Below are positions 55,323-63,812 of a stretch of 64,000 bases of DNA, piece by piece; position 1 is the first letter of the stretch, and the number at the start of each line of letters is the position of its first letter. The DNA lies in the NCBI RefSeq assembly GCF_001614315.2, contig NZ_LVEG02000011.1, forward strand, positions 1-64,000. The letters run 5' to 3'. The notes beneath the pieces were generated by a model that had not been told where the DNA came from, ran no database searches, and was given only the letters and a program-made list of their open reading frames with translations. Made by a program: the position numbers and the translations under genes. The stretch is from Halofilum ochraceum (GTDB lineage: Bacteria; Pseudomonadota; Gammaproteobacteria; XJ16; Halofilaceae).

Positions 55323-56266
55323 GCGTTCACCTCCGCCATGTCCGTGCTCGTGAGCTCGACGAACAACTGCTCCAGCGAAGCCCGGTCCGCCGTCATCTCG
55401 AGCAGCCCCCATTCGGCATGGACGGCGGTCTCGGCGAACCGCTCCGGTGCGTCGCGCTTCGGATCGAGCGTCAGCCGCAGGCGCCCCGGGGCGAGGTGCT
55501 CGACGCCGGTCACACCGTCGATCGCGCGCAGGTCGCCGTCTCTCGGGGCGCGGCGCAGGGTAACCGTGATCCGTTCGATGGCCGAATCGTCAGTGAATGC
55601 GCTCATGGGACCACCATGCAGAATGCGGCCCTGATGCATGATCGCGACCCGCGAGCACAGCGCCTGGACCTCCGGCAGGATGTGGGTCGAGAGGATGATC
55701 CCGTGCTCCCGGCCGAGATCGGCGATCAGGCCGCGGATGGCGCGGATCTGGATCGGATCGAGTCCGACCGTGGGTTCGTCCAGCACGATGGCCGCCGGGT
55801 CATGGACGATCGCCTGGGCAATCCCCACCCGCTGGCGGTAGCCCTTGGACAGATTCCCGATCGGGCGATGGGCGACCTCCGTGAGGCCGCACAGGGACAT
55901 CGCCCGGTCGGCCGCATCGTCGCGTCCCGCGCGCGGCACGCCATGCAGTGCGGCGGCAAAGGCGAGATATCCGCGCACGCTCATGTCCGGGTATAACGGC
56001 GGCTGTTCCGGCAGATAACCGAGTGCGCGTTTGGCGGTGCGGGGGGATTCGAGCAGATCGACGCCATCGATCGCGATGGCACCGGCGGTGGGCGCCAGCA
56101 CACCGCAGAGCATGTCCATGGTCGAGGTCTTGCCGGCACCGTTCTGCCCCAGCAGGCCGACGATCTCCCCGCGCTCGAGCCGCAGATCGACGGCATCCAC
56201 CGCGCGCAATGCCCCGTAGTCGCGGCACAGCCCGGTGGCGTCAATCAGTGGTGTGGTGTCCGGCAT
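55319..56266 (-). CDS. ABC transporter ATP-binding protein (GldA-like)
   Basis: 315 residues from the ATG at 56266. Walker A GQNGAGKTS, Q-loop GYLPEQPPLYPDMSV, signature LSKGYRQRVGIAQA and Walker B IVLDEPTVGLDP are intact, with an H-loop in STHILPE. A C-terminal domain of about 80 residues follows, as in ABC-2 ATPases. First gene of ATPase-permease-GldG-DUF4340, with mutM behind. Confidence 0.93.
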   Translation of the reverse strand: MPDTTPLIDATGLCRDYGALRAVDAVDLRLERGEIVGLLGQNGAGKTSTMDMLCGVLAPTAGAIAIDGVDLLESPRTAKRALGYLPEQPPLYPDMSVRGYLAFAAALHGVPRAGRDDAADRAMSLCGLTEVAHRPIGNLSKGYRQRVGIAQAIVHDPAAIVLDEPTVGLDPIQIRAIRGLIADLGREHGIILSTHILPEVQALCSRVAIMHQGRILHGGPMSAFTDDSAIERITVTLRRAPRDGDLRAIDGVTGVEHLAPGRLRLTLDPKRDAPERFAETAVHAEWGLLEMTADRASLEQLFVELTSTDMAEVNA

Positions 56267-56475
56267 CCTCGGTCCAACGGCGCCACGCGGCAGGTCCGCG
56301 ACGATAGACGTTCCGGGGTCGCGGCGGCAAGCGCCGGTGGCCGGCATCGTGAGCGGTTCCCGCCTCCATGGTATTATGCCGCCCGGCTCTGCGCGGGGGG
56401 GACTGCGCGGCCCACGCCCCGAATCCCGTATGGCTTGCTGCCCGATGGAACCCTGCTTTCATCCGTGAGGTATCG

Positions 56476-57672
56476 ATGAATCAATTACTGCGCCTTCTGG
56501 AGTCCGGACTGCTCGACCTGTCCATCGCGGGCTACGTGGCGGTCGTGCTGGTTTTGACCCATATCACCATTGTCGCGGTGACGATCTACCTGCATCGCTG
56601 CCAGGCTCATCGCTCGGTCGATCTGCACCCGGTCGTGTCCCATTTCTTCCGTTTCTGGCTGTGGCTGACCACGGGCATGCGGACCATCGAGTGGGTGGCG
56701 ATCCACCGCAAGCATCACGCGCACACGGAGACCGAAGCGGATCCGCACAGCCCCCATCAGGCCGGTATCTGGAAAGTCCTGCTGGAAGGTGCCGAGCTGT
56801 ATCGCGAAGAGGCGAAGGACCAGGAGACTCTGGAAAAGTACGGACACGGCACGCCCGACGACTGGATGGAGCGCAACGTATACGCGCGTTTCGAGATCGG
56901 CGGCATCGTACTGATGGGCCTGCTCGCGCTCACGCTGTTCGGCGTGCTCGGCATGACCGTCTGGGCGATCCAGATGATGTGGATTCCGCTCTGGGCGGCG
57001 GGCGTCATCAACGGGCTGGGTCATTACCTCGGTTACCGCAACTTCGAATCGGCCGACGGCTCCACTAACCTCTCGCCCCTCGGGCTCCTGATCGGCGGCG
57101 AGGAGATGCACAACAACCACCACGCGTTCCCGAGTTCGGCGAAGTTCTCGCAGCGCTGGTACGAGTTCGACGTCGGCTGGTTCTATCTGCGAATCCTGTC
57201 CGCACTCGGCTTGGCGAAGATCAAGCGGGTCGCGCCCAGCCCCACGGTCGATCCCGCCAAGACGACGGTCGATTTCGAGACCGTCAAAGCCGTCGTGATC
57301 GCGCGCATGCACGTCATGCGGACGTACGCCCGGAGCGTGACGCTGCCGGTCCTGAAGGCCGAACTCGAGCGCGTGGACGGCGGGACCCGTGCGCTGCTCA
57401 AACGCGCCAAGGGTGCCCTGATCCGTGACGAGTCACGGATGGACGCGCAGGCGAAGGCACGGCGTGACCGCGCGCTGCGCGCCAACGAGCGCCTGCACAC
57501 GGTGTACGAATACCGCCGCCGTCTACAGGAGCTGTTCGCCTCGAAGCGCGTGACCCAGGAGCAGCTGGTTCAGTCGCTGCAGGCCTGGTGCGCGAGCGCC
57601 GAACAGACCGGCATCCAGGCGCTGGAGGACTTCGCCTCGCACCTGCGCGGCTATCGTCTCAAGACGGACTGA
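56476..57672 (+). CDS. Fatty acid desaturase (DesA-like) with C-terminal extension
   Basis: Membrane di-iron enzyme introducing a double bond into acyl chains, adjusting membrane fluidity. 398 residues, GAGG 5 nt before the ATG. Histidine boxes: HRCQAH (40-45), HRKHH (77-81) and EEMHNNHH (209-216). Four membrane helices. After about residue 270 comes a charged, helical tail of roughly 125 residues rich in Arg, Lys, Glu and Ala, not part of the catalytic fold. The upstream 209-nt gap separates it from the divergent ABC module. Confidence 0.93.
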   Translation: MNQLLRLLESGLLDLSIAGYVAVVLVLTHITIVAVTIYLHRCQAHRSVDLHPVVSHFFRFWLWLTTGMRTIEWVAIHRKHHAHTETEADPHSPHQAGIWKVLLEGAELYREEAKDQETLEKYGHGTPDDWMERNVYARFEIGGIVLMGLLALTLFGVLGMTVWAIQMMWIPLWAAGVINGLGHYLGYRNFESADGSTNLSPLGLLIGGEEMHNNHHAFPSSAKFSQRWYEFDVGWFYLRILSALGLAKIKRVAPSPTVDPAKTTVDFETVKAVVIARMHVMRTYARSVTLPVLKAELERVDGGTRALLKRAKGALIRDESRMDAQAKARRDRALRANERLHTVYEYRRRLQELFASKRVTQEQLVQSLQAWCASAEQTGIQALEDFASHLRGYRLKTD

Positions 57673-57712
57673 TCCCCCGGATGGATGCGCTTTGGCGGAT
57701 GGGAAGGAAAAT

Positions 57713-57979
57713 CGGTTCTCGCCAAGACGCCAAGCGCACCAAGGGACGCAAAGAACCGCCACTGCGCAATACGGCAGCGAGTCTGTAGGAGCGAGCTTGC
57801 TCGCGATAGTGCCCGCACGGCAGCTGACTGCAAAATTGATCATCGGTGACCATCGTGGTTTCAGCCGACTCATCTGAACCCTTGGGCGCACTGCGGGCAC
57901 CATCGCGAGCAAGCTCGCTCCTACTGATTTGTCGATTCCTTTGCGTCCCTTGGCGCGCTTGGCGTCTTGGCGAGAACCG
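57713..57979. repeat. Inverted-repeat element E (CGCCAAG family) with REP-like core
   Basis: Outer arms 57713-57755 and 57935-57979 (GGTTCTCGCCAAGACGCC and inverse). Inner arms 57785-57816 and 57893-57924 begin GTAGGAGCGAGCTTGCTCGC, a sequence like a known Pseudomonas REP. Fills the gap between the convergent desaturase and glycosyltransferase genes. No gene is visible inside. Confidence 0.85.
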
Positions 57980-58005
57980 ATGTTCGCTCGGCAGGATTCC
58001 AGCGT

Positions 58006-59046
58006 TCAGATGTCGGCAGGCGCACCCGTCACGCCGGGAGTAAGCGCGTCTTTGACCGGCACGGTGTGTTCGAGGAAGAACCGCGCCGTAGCCCGCCAGT
58101 CGTTCGCTCGTGCCTGGGCGATACAGTCCGCTTCATCGAGGTCGAGGCAGTTGCGCGCCGCGCGGGCCAGATCCTCGTCCAGGTAACCGGTAACGCGCTG
58201 CTGCACCACGTCGATCGGTCCGGTCACCGGGTAGGCGGCGACGGGGGTGCCACACGCCATCGCTTCCAGCATCACCACGCCATAGGTATCCGTGCGCGAC
58301 GGAAAGACGAATACATCGGCACTGGCGAACCACGCCGCCAGATCACGGCCGTGGCAGTAGCCGGGGAATACCGCATCCGGCCAGGTGTTTTGCAGGCGCT
58401 CGCGGTCCGGACCGTCGCCAACGACCACCTTGGTGCCCGGGGTATCCATGGCGAGGAATGCCTCGATGTTTTTCTCGCGCGAGACGCGCCCCACGAACAG
58501 GTGAATTGGCCTCTTGAGATCCGTCTCGAACGCGGCGTCCGGGGAAAATACACGCGTATCGACACCGCGATTCCAGACGACCAGGTGGCCGAAACCGCGG
58601 CCAGAGAGTTCGCGCGCCATGCCCGCGGTGGGCACCAGCGTGGCCGCGGCGTCGCGGTGGAAGCGGCGCAGCAGCGCATATCCCCAGGAGAGGGGGATGA
58701 ACGGCAGGCGCGCCTGGACGTATTCGGGGAAGCGGGTATGGAATGACGTCGTGTGCCGCCAGCCCCTGCGGCGCAGGTGGCGTATGGCCGCGTGGCCCAG
58801 CGGGCCCTCGGTGACGACATGCACGCGCTCCGGGGCGAATCGGTCGAGGCGGCGCCGCAACGCCCGGGTGCCGAGCGCGAGCCGGATCTCCGGGTAACCG
58901 GGGCAGGGAATCGTGCGGAAGTCGCCGGGCTCGATCACGTCGACGCTGTGGCCTTCGCCACGCAGCCATTCGATGACCGCGGCCAGCGTCGTGACCACAC
59001 CGTTGACCTGCGGATACCACGCGTCGGTGATGATACTGAACCTCAT
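58006..59046 (-). CDS. Glycosyltransferase family 4 (MgtA-like)
   Basis: 346 residues from the ATG at 59046, which overlaps the upstream hydrolase stop (ATGA). FSIITDAWYPQVNGVVTTL at the start, TSFHTRFPEYV, GRVSREKNIEAFL (nucleotide-sugar binding) and PSRTDTYGVVMLEAMACGTPVAA (EX7E region) place it among GT4 mannosyl/glucosyl transferases that act on lipids. Acceptor unknown. Confidence 0.9.
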   Translation of the reverse strand: MRFSIITDAWYPQVNGVVTTLAAVIEWLRGEGHSVDVIEPGDFRTIPCPGYPEIRLALGTRALRRRLDRFAPERVHVVTEGPLGHAAIRHLRRRGWRHTTSFHTRFPEYVQARLPFIPLSWGYALLRRFHRDAAATLVPTAGMARELSGRGFGHLVVWNRGVDTRVFSPDAAFETDLKRPIHLFVGRVSREKNIEAFLAMDTPGTKVVVGDGPDRERLQNTWPDAVFPGYCHGRDLAAWFASADVFVFPSRTDTYGVVMLEAMACGTPVAAYPVTGPIDVVQQRVTGYLDEDLARAARNCLDLDEADCIAQARANDWRATARFFLEHTVPVKDALTPGVTGAPADI

Positions 59047-59921
59047 CCGCTGACGGCCCCGGCGTCGTGCTCCGTCGCGTGGTCGACCTGCAGCCATTGG
59101 CGGACCTCGATACGGCCGTCGAAATGCTCGACCAGGGCCGTGCATGATTCCACCCAGTCACCGCAGTTGTGGTAGGTGATCCCCTGGACCTCCCGGATCT
59201 CGGCGTGATGGATGTGGCCGCAGACCACGCCCTCGAAGCCGCGCCGGCGGCAGTCCCAGGCGACCGCGTTCTCGAATTCGAAGATGAAGTTCACCGCGCC
59301 CTTCACCTTGTGCTTCACATGCGCGGACAACGACCAGTAGCCGTAACCGAAGCGCTCGCGGAAGCGGTTGAACCAGCGGTTGAGCACCAGCAGCAGGGCA
59401 TAGCCCCGATCGCCGAGAAAGGCCAGCCAGCGATGTGCCTGCACGACGCCGTCGTATTGATCGCCGTGGATCACCAATAGGCGGCGGCCGTCAGCGGTTC
59501 GGTGCTCGACCTCGTCGCGTACCGAGATGTTGCCCAGTTCCAGGTCGGTGTACCGGCGCAGGAACTCGTCGTGGTTGCCCGTCACCACAATGACCCGGGC
59601 ACCGCGTTTGGCCTTGGTCAGGACCCGGCGGATCACGTTGGTGTGCGACTGCGGCCAGTAGATCCGGGATTTCAGGCGCCATCCATCGACGATGTCCCCG
59701 ACGAGGTACAGGGTTTCGCAGTCGTGCTGCTTGAGGAACGCGATCAGGGCGTCGGCACGGCAGCCCTTCGTGCCCAGATGGAGATCCGACAGCCAGATGG
59801 TGCGTACCCGCTCGCGGCCGCTGCCGGTGTTGTCAGCCGTTCCGGTCGATCGGGTTGATGCATCGACGGCATCCGGTTCCGAAAGGACTTCCCGCAGTAC
59901 GGTGTCGGCGGTGCTGTTCAT
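59043..59921 (-). CDS. LpxH-like calcineurin-type phosphoesterase
   Basis: 292 residues from the ATG at 59921. Metal-binding motifs SDLHLG, VGDIVDGW, GNHDEF, HGDQYD and GHIHHAE match the UDP-2,3-diacylglucosamine hydrolase family. A Ser/Thr/Asp-rich N-terminal region of about 40 residues is extra. Pairing and translational coupling with a GT4 glycosyltransferase is common and suggests glycolipid work; it may not be the housekeeping LpxH. Confidence 0.85.
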   Translation of the reverse strand: MNSTADTVLREVLSEPDAVDASTRSTGTADNTGSGRERVRTIWLSDLHLGTKGCRADALIAFLKQHDCETLYLVGDIVDGWRLKSRIYWPQSHTNVIRRVLTKAKRGARVIVVTGNHDEFLRRYTDLELGNISVRDEVEHRTADGRRLLVIHGDQYDGVVQAHRWLAFLGDRGYALLLVLNRWFNRFRERFGYGYWSLSAHVKHKVKGAVNFIFEFENAVAWDCRRRGFEGVVCGHIHHAEIREVQGITYHNCGDWVESCTALVEHFDGRIEVRQWLQVDHATEHDAGAVSG

Positions 59922-60079
59922 GGGACGCAGGGAAACAGCCGCCCTTGAAGCGTCGATGACACCGGCGTGAACTTTCGATGACAGTGCTGGTCGCACGGTT
60001 ATGAGGCGATGTCGCAGGCGATAAATGCGGCGTCGTGCGTGGAACGCAGGCACGGGCGCCGGTCGGCGTACCGTTTGAT

Positions 60080-60256
60080 TGTCGATGGTGCCCGCGTCAA
60101 GGCGCGGGAATAGGGAATCCGGAAGGCTATATGGCCCGGCCGGAGCTGCCCCCGCAACTGTATGCGGTGAGTTTCCCGTCTACGTGCCACTGGGATATCC
60201 CCGGGAAGGCGGACGGAAAGCGACGACCCGCGAGCCAGGAAACCTGCCATCGATCA
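60080..60256 (+). promoter_or_regulatory. Cobalamin (adenosylcobalamin) riboswitch
   Basis: The conserved core is plain: GGAATAGGGAATCCGG near 60106-60121, the B12 box GGAGCTGCCCCCGCAACTGT (60141-60160), GGTGAGTTTCCCG, GCCACTGGG, GGGAAGGCGG and CGCGAGCCAGGAAACCTGCC. CGATGG (60083-60088) and CCATCG (60247-60252) close P1. Members repress the gene below when B12 is plentiful. The 158 bp between the LpxH-like gene and the aptamer hold no gene. The 226 nt after it contain a CAACGGG/CCCGTTG hairpin but no clear terminator. Confidence 0.95.
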
Positions 60257-60482
60257 GGGGTGCCCAGGCGGGTATCCGGCAGTGCAAGTCCGAGCGGGCG
60301 GGGTGTCCCGGCGGCGTCTGCGCAGCGTGCAATGGCAATCGGCTCGGCCGGCGGCGCAACGGGACTCCAGCCCGTTGATCCGGTAGACCGGTAGGTCCGT
60401 CATTCGCAACACTGCGCTGTTCGACCCTTCTCTCCCGCAGCCCGCATCCGGGTCACAGGCAACGGGCGAGGAGTCCTGCATC

Positions 60483-61802
60483 ATGTCCAGTCAGTCCAAC
60501 GTCAATTACCAGCATTCGATCGACCAGAGCGATCGCAATGTCCCGATCAACCTGCGCCAGACCGGCGATCCCGGTATCCGCATGCTGATCTCCAACCGCG
60601 TGCGCAAGTCCGCCTACTGGCACCTTTCCGTCGAGGCGGGTTGCTGGCGCGCGACGGTCTACAACCGCATGTATCACCCGCGTGGCTACGTCCGTCCGGA
60701 AGACGGCGGCGCCATGGTCGAGTACCGCGCGCTCGTCAACGACGTCACGCTCTGGAACGTCGCGGTGGAGCGTCCCATTCGCGTGAAAGGCCCCGATGCC
60801 GAGGCCTTCTGCAACTATGTCTGTACGCGGGATATGACCCGTGTGCCTTCGATGAAGGGGCGCTACGTCATCCTCTGCGACGAGGAGGGCCATGTCCTCA
60901 ATGATCCGGTCATGCTCCGGCTCTCGCAGGACGAGTTCTGGTTCACGATCAGCGACTCCGATCTCGCGTATTGGTTCAAGGGCATCAACGTCGGCGCGCG
61001 CTACGACGTCACGATTGAGGAGATCGACGTCGCGCCGCTGCAGATCCAAGGCCCCAAGTCCGAGGACCTGATGGCCGATCTGGTCGGCGAGGGTGTGCGC
61101 GAAGTGCCGTATTACGGGCTCATGGCGGCACAGATCGACGGGGTGGACGTGATCATCTCGCAGACCGGGTTCTCCGGCGAGAAGGGGTATGAGGTCTACG
61201 CCTATGACTCCACGCTCAATGCCGAGGCGGTCTGGAACGCGATCCGCGCCGCCGGTGAGAAGCACAACCTGATGGTGATCGCGCCGGCCCATCATCGTCG
61301 GATCGCGGCCGGTATCCTGTCCTACGGCCAGGATCTCGATCACGAGACCAATCCCTTTCAGTGCAATCTCGGTCACATGGTGCCGAAGACCAAGGAGGCG
61401 GATTACATCGGCAAGCAGGCGCTGGAAGCCACGCGCGAGAAGGTGAATAACGGCAACCCGCCGTTCACGCACCAGCTCGTGGGGCTGAAGATCGAGGGCA
61501 AGCCGATCGAGGACTACGCACCGGATTTCTGGCTGGTCGGGCATGACGCCGACAGCGAGCCCTGCGGCTGGATCACCTCGCCCTGGTACTCGCCGGAGCT
61601 GAATACGAATATCGGGATGGCGTATGTTCCGGTCGAATCGGCGGCGCTGGGCACGGAGTTTGTCGCTTGGCTGCCCGAGGAGTACCAGCCGATGCCGGGG
61701 CATCCGGTCCCGGCGGTAGTCGCCGAGATGCCCTTCCGCGAGTCCGTGAACCCGAGCGCCCGCGAACGCGCCCGGGCCGAAGGCCGCGAATACGCCTATT
61801 GA
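60483..61802 (+). CDS. DmdA-like folate-dependent methyltransferase (GcvT family)
   Basis: 439 residues, GGAG 8 nt before the ATG. Related to glycine cleavage T-protein but closest in pattern to dimethylsulfoniopropionate demethylase DmdA: NRVRKSAYWHLSVEAG, ATVYNRMYHPRG, VTLWNVAVERPI, FTISDSDLAYWFKG, LQIQGPKSEDLM and GFSGEKGYEVYAYD. It is about 70 residues longer than DmdA, mostly at the N-terminus (about 32 residues) and C-terminus. No gcvH or gcvP is nearby, so it is not the glycine cleavage enzyme. It would move a methyl group from a substrate (DMSP or another) to tetrahydrofolate. It is the only gene downstream of the cobalamin riboswitch. Confidence 0.8.
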   Translation: MSSQSNVNYQHSIDQSDRNVPINLRQTGDPGIRMLISNRVRKSAYWHLSVEAGCWRATVYNRMYHPRGYVRPEDGGAMVEYRALVNDVTLWNVAVERPIRVKGPDAEAFCNYVCTRDMTRVPSMKGRYVILCDEEGHVLNDPVMLRLSQDEFWFTISDSDLAYWFKGINVGARYDVTIEEIDVAPLQIQGPKSEDLMADLVGEGVREVPYYGLMAAQIDGVDVIISQTGFSGEKGYEVYAYDSTLNAEAVWNAIRAAGEKHNLMVIAPAHHRRIAAGILSYGQDLDHETNPFQCNLGHMVPKTKEADYIGKQALEATREKVNNGNPPFTHQLVGLKIEGKPIEDYAPDFWLVGHDADSEPCGWITSPWYSPELNTNIGMAYVPVESAALGTEFVAWLPEEYQPMPGHPVPAVVAEMPFRESVNPSARERARAEGREYAY

Positions 61803-61814
61803 TGGGGTAAAACA

Positions 61815-61851
61815 CCGGTGGCCGTCCGCTTGCGGGCGGCCACCGGCTTTT
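61815..61851 (+). terminator. Intrinsic terminator after the DmdA-like gene
   Basis: CCGGTGGCC and GGCCACCGG pair, with further GC pairs inside, and are followed by CTTTTG, 12 nt past the stop. It makes the riboswitch-controlled unit monocistronic. Confidence 0.85.
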
Positions 61852-61876
61852 GTCGTTTGTCGGCTCAGTGCCAGTA

Positions 61877-62144
61877 GGGTTCTCGCCAAGGCGCTAAGGG
61901 CGCCAAGGGGCGCGAAGGAAATTCGGAGTCATGCGAAGAGAACCGTATCGGCCGTAGGTCGGACTTCCAGTCCGACAGATCGGAGGCTTCGGCGTGTCGG
62001 ACTGGAAGTCCGACCTACACTCGCTTCACGGCTGCGTGCCCTTCGTTTCCGCCCGTTTGCGGACACGGAATCCGATTACTCGCCATTTCCCGCCACTGTC
62101 TTCCTTCGCGTACCTTGGCGCCCTTCGCGCCTTGGCGAGAACCC
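61877..62144. repeat. Inverted-repeat element F (CGCCAAG family)
   Basis: Outer arms 61877-61921 and 62101-62144 (GGGTTCTCGCCAAGGCGC and inverse). Inner arms 61954-61978 and 61994-62020 carry GTAGGTCGGACTTCCAGTCC and its inverse, the same core as element D. The stretch after the inner arm (GGCTGCGTGCC...GCGGACACGGAA) also matches D. Lies between the DmdA-like gene and the convergent rpmG. Confidence 0.85.
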
Positions 62145-62224
62145 TTATCTGCACGGCGTCACCGATCCGAAGGTCGTTCGGTATTGCGACCGGGCCGCGG
62201 ACCAGCGGTCGTGACACATATCCA

Positions 62225-62255
62225 CAAAAAACCCGGCACAAGGCCGGGTTTTTTT
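62225..62255. terminator. Bidirectional intrinsic terminator
   Basis: ACCCGGC/GCCGGGT with a 5-nt loop, flanked by six A on one side and T residues on the other, works in both directions. It ends rpmB-rpmG on the minus strand and blocks any read-through from element F on the plus strand. Confidence 0.9.
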
Positions 62256-62290
62256 GATCGCTGTCCGCGCAGGCGGACGGGAGGCGAAGC

Positions 62291-62446
62291 TTACTTGAGC
62301 TTCGTCTCCTTGTAGGTAACGTGCTTGCGAACCACCGGGTCGAACTTCTTGATCGACATCTTGTCCGGCATGTTCCGCTTGTTCTTGGTCGTCGTGTAGA
62401 AGTGGCCGGTCCCGGCGCTCGACACCAGTTTGATTTTTTCGCGCAT
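62291..62446 (-). CDS. rpmG: 50S ribosomal protein L33
   Basis: 51 residues, [20 protein letters not shown] at the start and a Lys-rich end [11 protein letters not shown]. It lacks the zinc-binding cysteines, so it is the C-minus form. GAGGAGG-type ribosome site precedes the ATG. It lies 10 nt after rpmB, the universal arrangement. Confidence 0.98.
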   Translation of the reverse strand: MREKIKLVSSAGTGHFYTTTKNKRNMPDKMSIKKFDPVVRKHVTYKETKLK

Positions 62447-62456
62447 GATGGCCTCC

Positions 62457-62693
62457 TCAGACCTTCTCGCCGCGGCTGCGCAGATCGGCCAGAACGGTAT
62501 CGATACCCTTCTTGTCGATGATGCGCATGCCCTTCGGGGACAGACGGAGCGTCACGTAACGCTGCTCGCTCTCGACCCAGAAGCGATGCTTGTGCAGGTT
62601 CGGCAGGAACCGGCGCTTGGTCTTGATATTCGAATGGGACACATGGTGGCCGGTGATCGGCCGCTTGCCCGTAACCTGACAGACGCGGGACAT
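62457..62693 (-). CDS. rpmB: 50S ribosomal protein L28
   Basis: 78 residues beginning [20 protein letters not shown], then [19 protein letters not shown], all typical of L28. First gene of rpmB-rpmG, transcribed from a good promoter just upstream. Confidence 0.98.
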   Translation of the reverse strand: MSRVCQVTGKRPITGHHVSHSNIKTKRRFLPNLHKHRFWVESEQRYVTLRLSPKGMRIIDKKGIDTVLADLRSRGEKV

Positions 62694-62731
62694 CGGAAAC
62701 TCCGTTCGGTCCGTTTGACGCGAAGCCGCGC

Positions 62732-62760
62732 AATATAGCCGATTGGCCGCCCTGCGACAA
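62732..62760 (-). promoter_or_regulatory. rpmB-rpmG promoter
   Basis: TTGTCG (62760-62755) and TATATT (62737-62732) are 17 nt apart on the minus strand, 39 nt before the rpmB ATG. This is the best-matching sigma70-type promoter in the window. Confidence 0.6.
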
Positions 62761-62917
62761 GGGGTAGCGCCATTTCGAATCCGGCTGAATCGGTGGCGGA
62801 TGCGCGTTCGAACGGCATTCCGGATCGGCGGCCCGCGGGGTTGCCGGAATCGGCGCCCCAGGCTGGCCTGCAGCCCGTCCGGGGCAGTATAGTTACGCGC
62901 GCTGCGAAGGGGGGCAC

Positions 62918-63274
62918 ATGGGTACGGTATTCCTGCGCGACCTGCGGGTCGAGACCATCATCGGCATATTCGAGTGGGAGCGAACGACCCGCCAGGTCGT
63001 GAACATCGATCTCGAGATGGCCGCCGACATCGCGCGCGCCGCCGCGAGCGATTCGATCGAGGACGCGCTCGACTACAAGAGCATCTCCAAGCGGCTGATC
63101 GACTTCGTCAGTGCGAGTTCCTACCAGCTGGTCGAGACCCTCGCCGAGGAGATCGCGGGCATCGTGCGTGGGGAGTTCGGCGTGTCCTGGGTCAAGGTGA
63201 CCGTCTCCAAACCGGGCGCGATCCGTGGCGCTCGGGATGTCGGCGTCGTCATCGAGCGTGGCGAGCGGGGCTGA
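62918..63274 (+). CDS. folB: Dihydroneopterin aldolase
   Basis: Splits 7,8-dihydroneopterin to 6-hydroxymethyl-dihydropterin in folate synthesis. 118 residues, normal. [19 protein letters not shown] and [13 protein letters not shown] are family segments, with the catalytic Lys in [26 protein letters not shown] -10-like box (62888-62893) lies upstream with no clear -35. GGGG precedes the ATG. Confidence 0.96.
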   Translation: MGTVFLRDLRVETIIGIFEWERTTRQVVNIDLEMAADIARAAASDSIEDALDYKSISKRLIDFVSASSYQLVETLAEEIAGIVRGEFGVSWVKVTVSKPGAIRGARDVGVVIERGERG

Positions 63275-63278
63275 CCTG

Positions 63279-63797
63279 GTGATCGAGCGCGTCTACATCT
63301 CCGTCGGCACCAACGTGGACCGCGAGCGCAATCTGCCCGGTGGCCTGCGCGCCCTGCGCGAACGCTTCGGCCCGCTGGCGGTATCCACGATCTACGAGTG
63401 CCCGGCGGTGGGCTTCGAGGGCGAAGATTTCTACAACTGTGTCGCCGCGTTCGACAGCGATGAACCCGTGCTCGACGTCTACGCGGCGCTGCACGGCATC
63501 GAGGACGCGTTCGGGCGCGATCGCAGCCAGCCGAAATTCTCGCCGCGAACGCTCGATCTCGATCTGCTCCTGTTCGGTTCAAGGATCCTGCGCGAAGGCA
63601 AGCTGGTGCTGCCCCGCCCGGAGATCGACCGCGTCGCGTTTGTCCTCGCCCCGCTGGCGGAACTCGCCGGCGATCTGGAACATCCCGTCCATGGCGACCC
63701 ACTGACGGCCCAATGGGCCCGTTTCGACGGCATCGGTGCCGATGACCTCCAGCCGGTCGCGCCTGACGGCCTGGTGCCGCCCGAGGTGGGCCGGTAG
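63279..63797 (+). CDS. folK: 2-amino-4-hydroxy-6-hydroxymethyldihydropteridine pyrophosphokinase
   Basis: Next folate step, pyrophosphorylating the FolB product. 172 residues from GTG 63279, 4 nt after the folB stop, with GCGGGG about 9 nt upstream. YISVGTNVDRERNL at the start and FSPRTLDLDLLLFG with PRPEIDRVAFVLAPLAELA are typical of HPPK. Confidence 0.94.
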   Translation: MIERVYISVGTNVDRERNLPGGLRALRERFGPLAVSTIYECPAVGFEGEDFYNCVAAFDSDEPVLDVYAALHGIEDAFGRDRSQPKFSPRTLDLDLLLFGSRILREGKLVLPRPEIDRVAFVLAPLAELAGDLEHPVHGDPLTAQWARFDGIGADDLQPVAPDGLVPPEVGR

Positions 63798-63812
63798 CGG
63801 CGGCCAGCCCCC

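Noticed and set aside
60483-61802. Calling the riboswitch-linked gene gcvT of the glycine cleavage system
   Set aside because: There is no gcvH or gcvP nearby, and the sequence pattern is nearer DmdA than housekeeping GcvT.
62026-62760. A 244-codon minus-strand frame covering rpmB and rpmG
   Set aside because: It is in a different frame from the certain ribosomal proteins L28 and L33 and includes element F sequence at its end.
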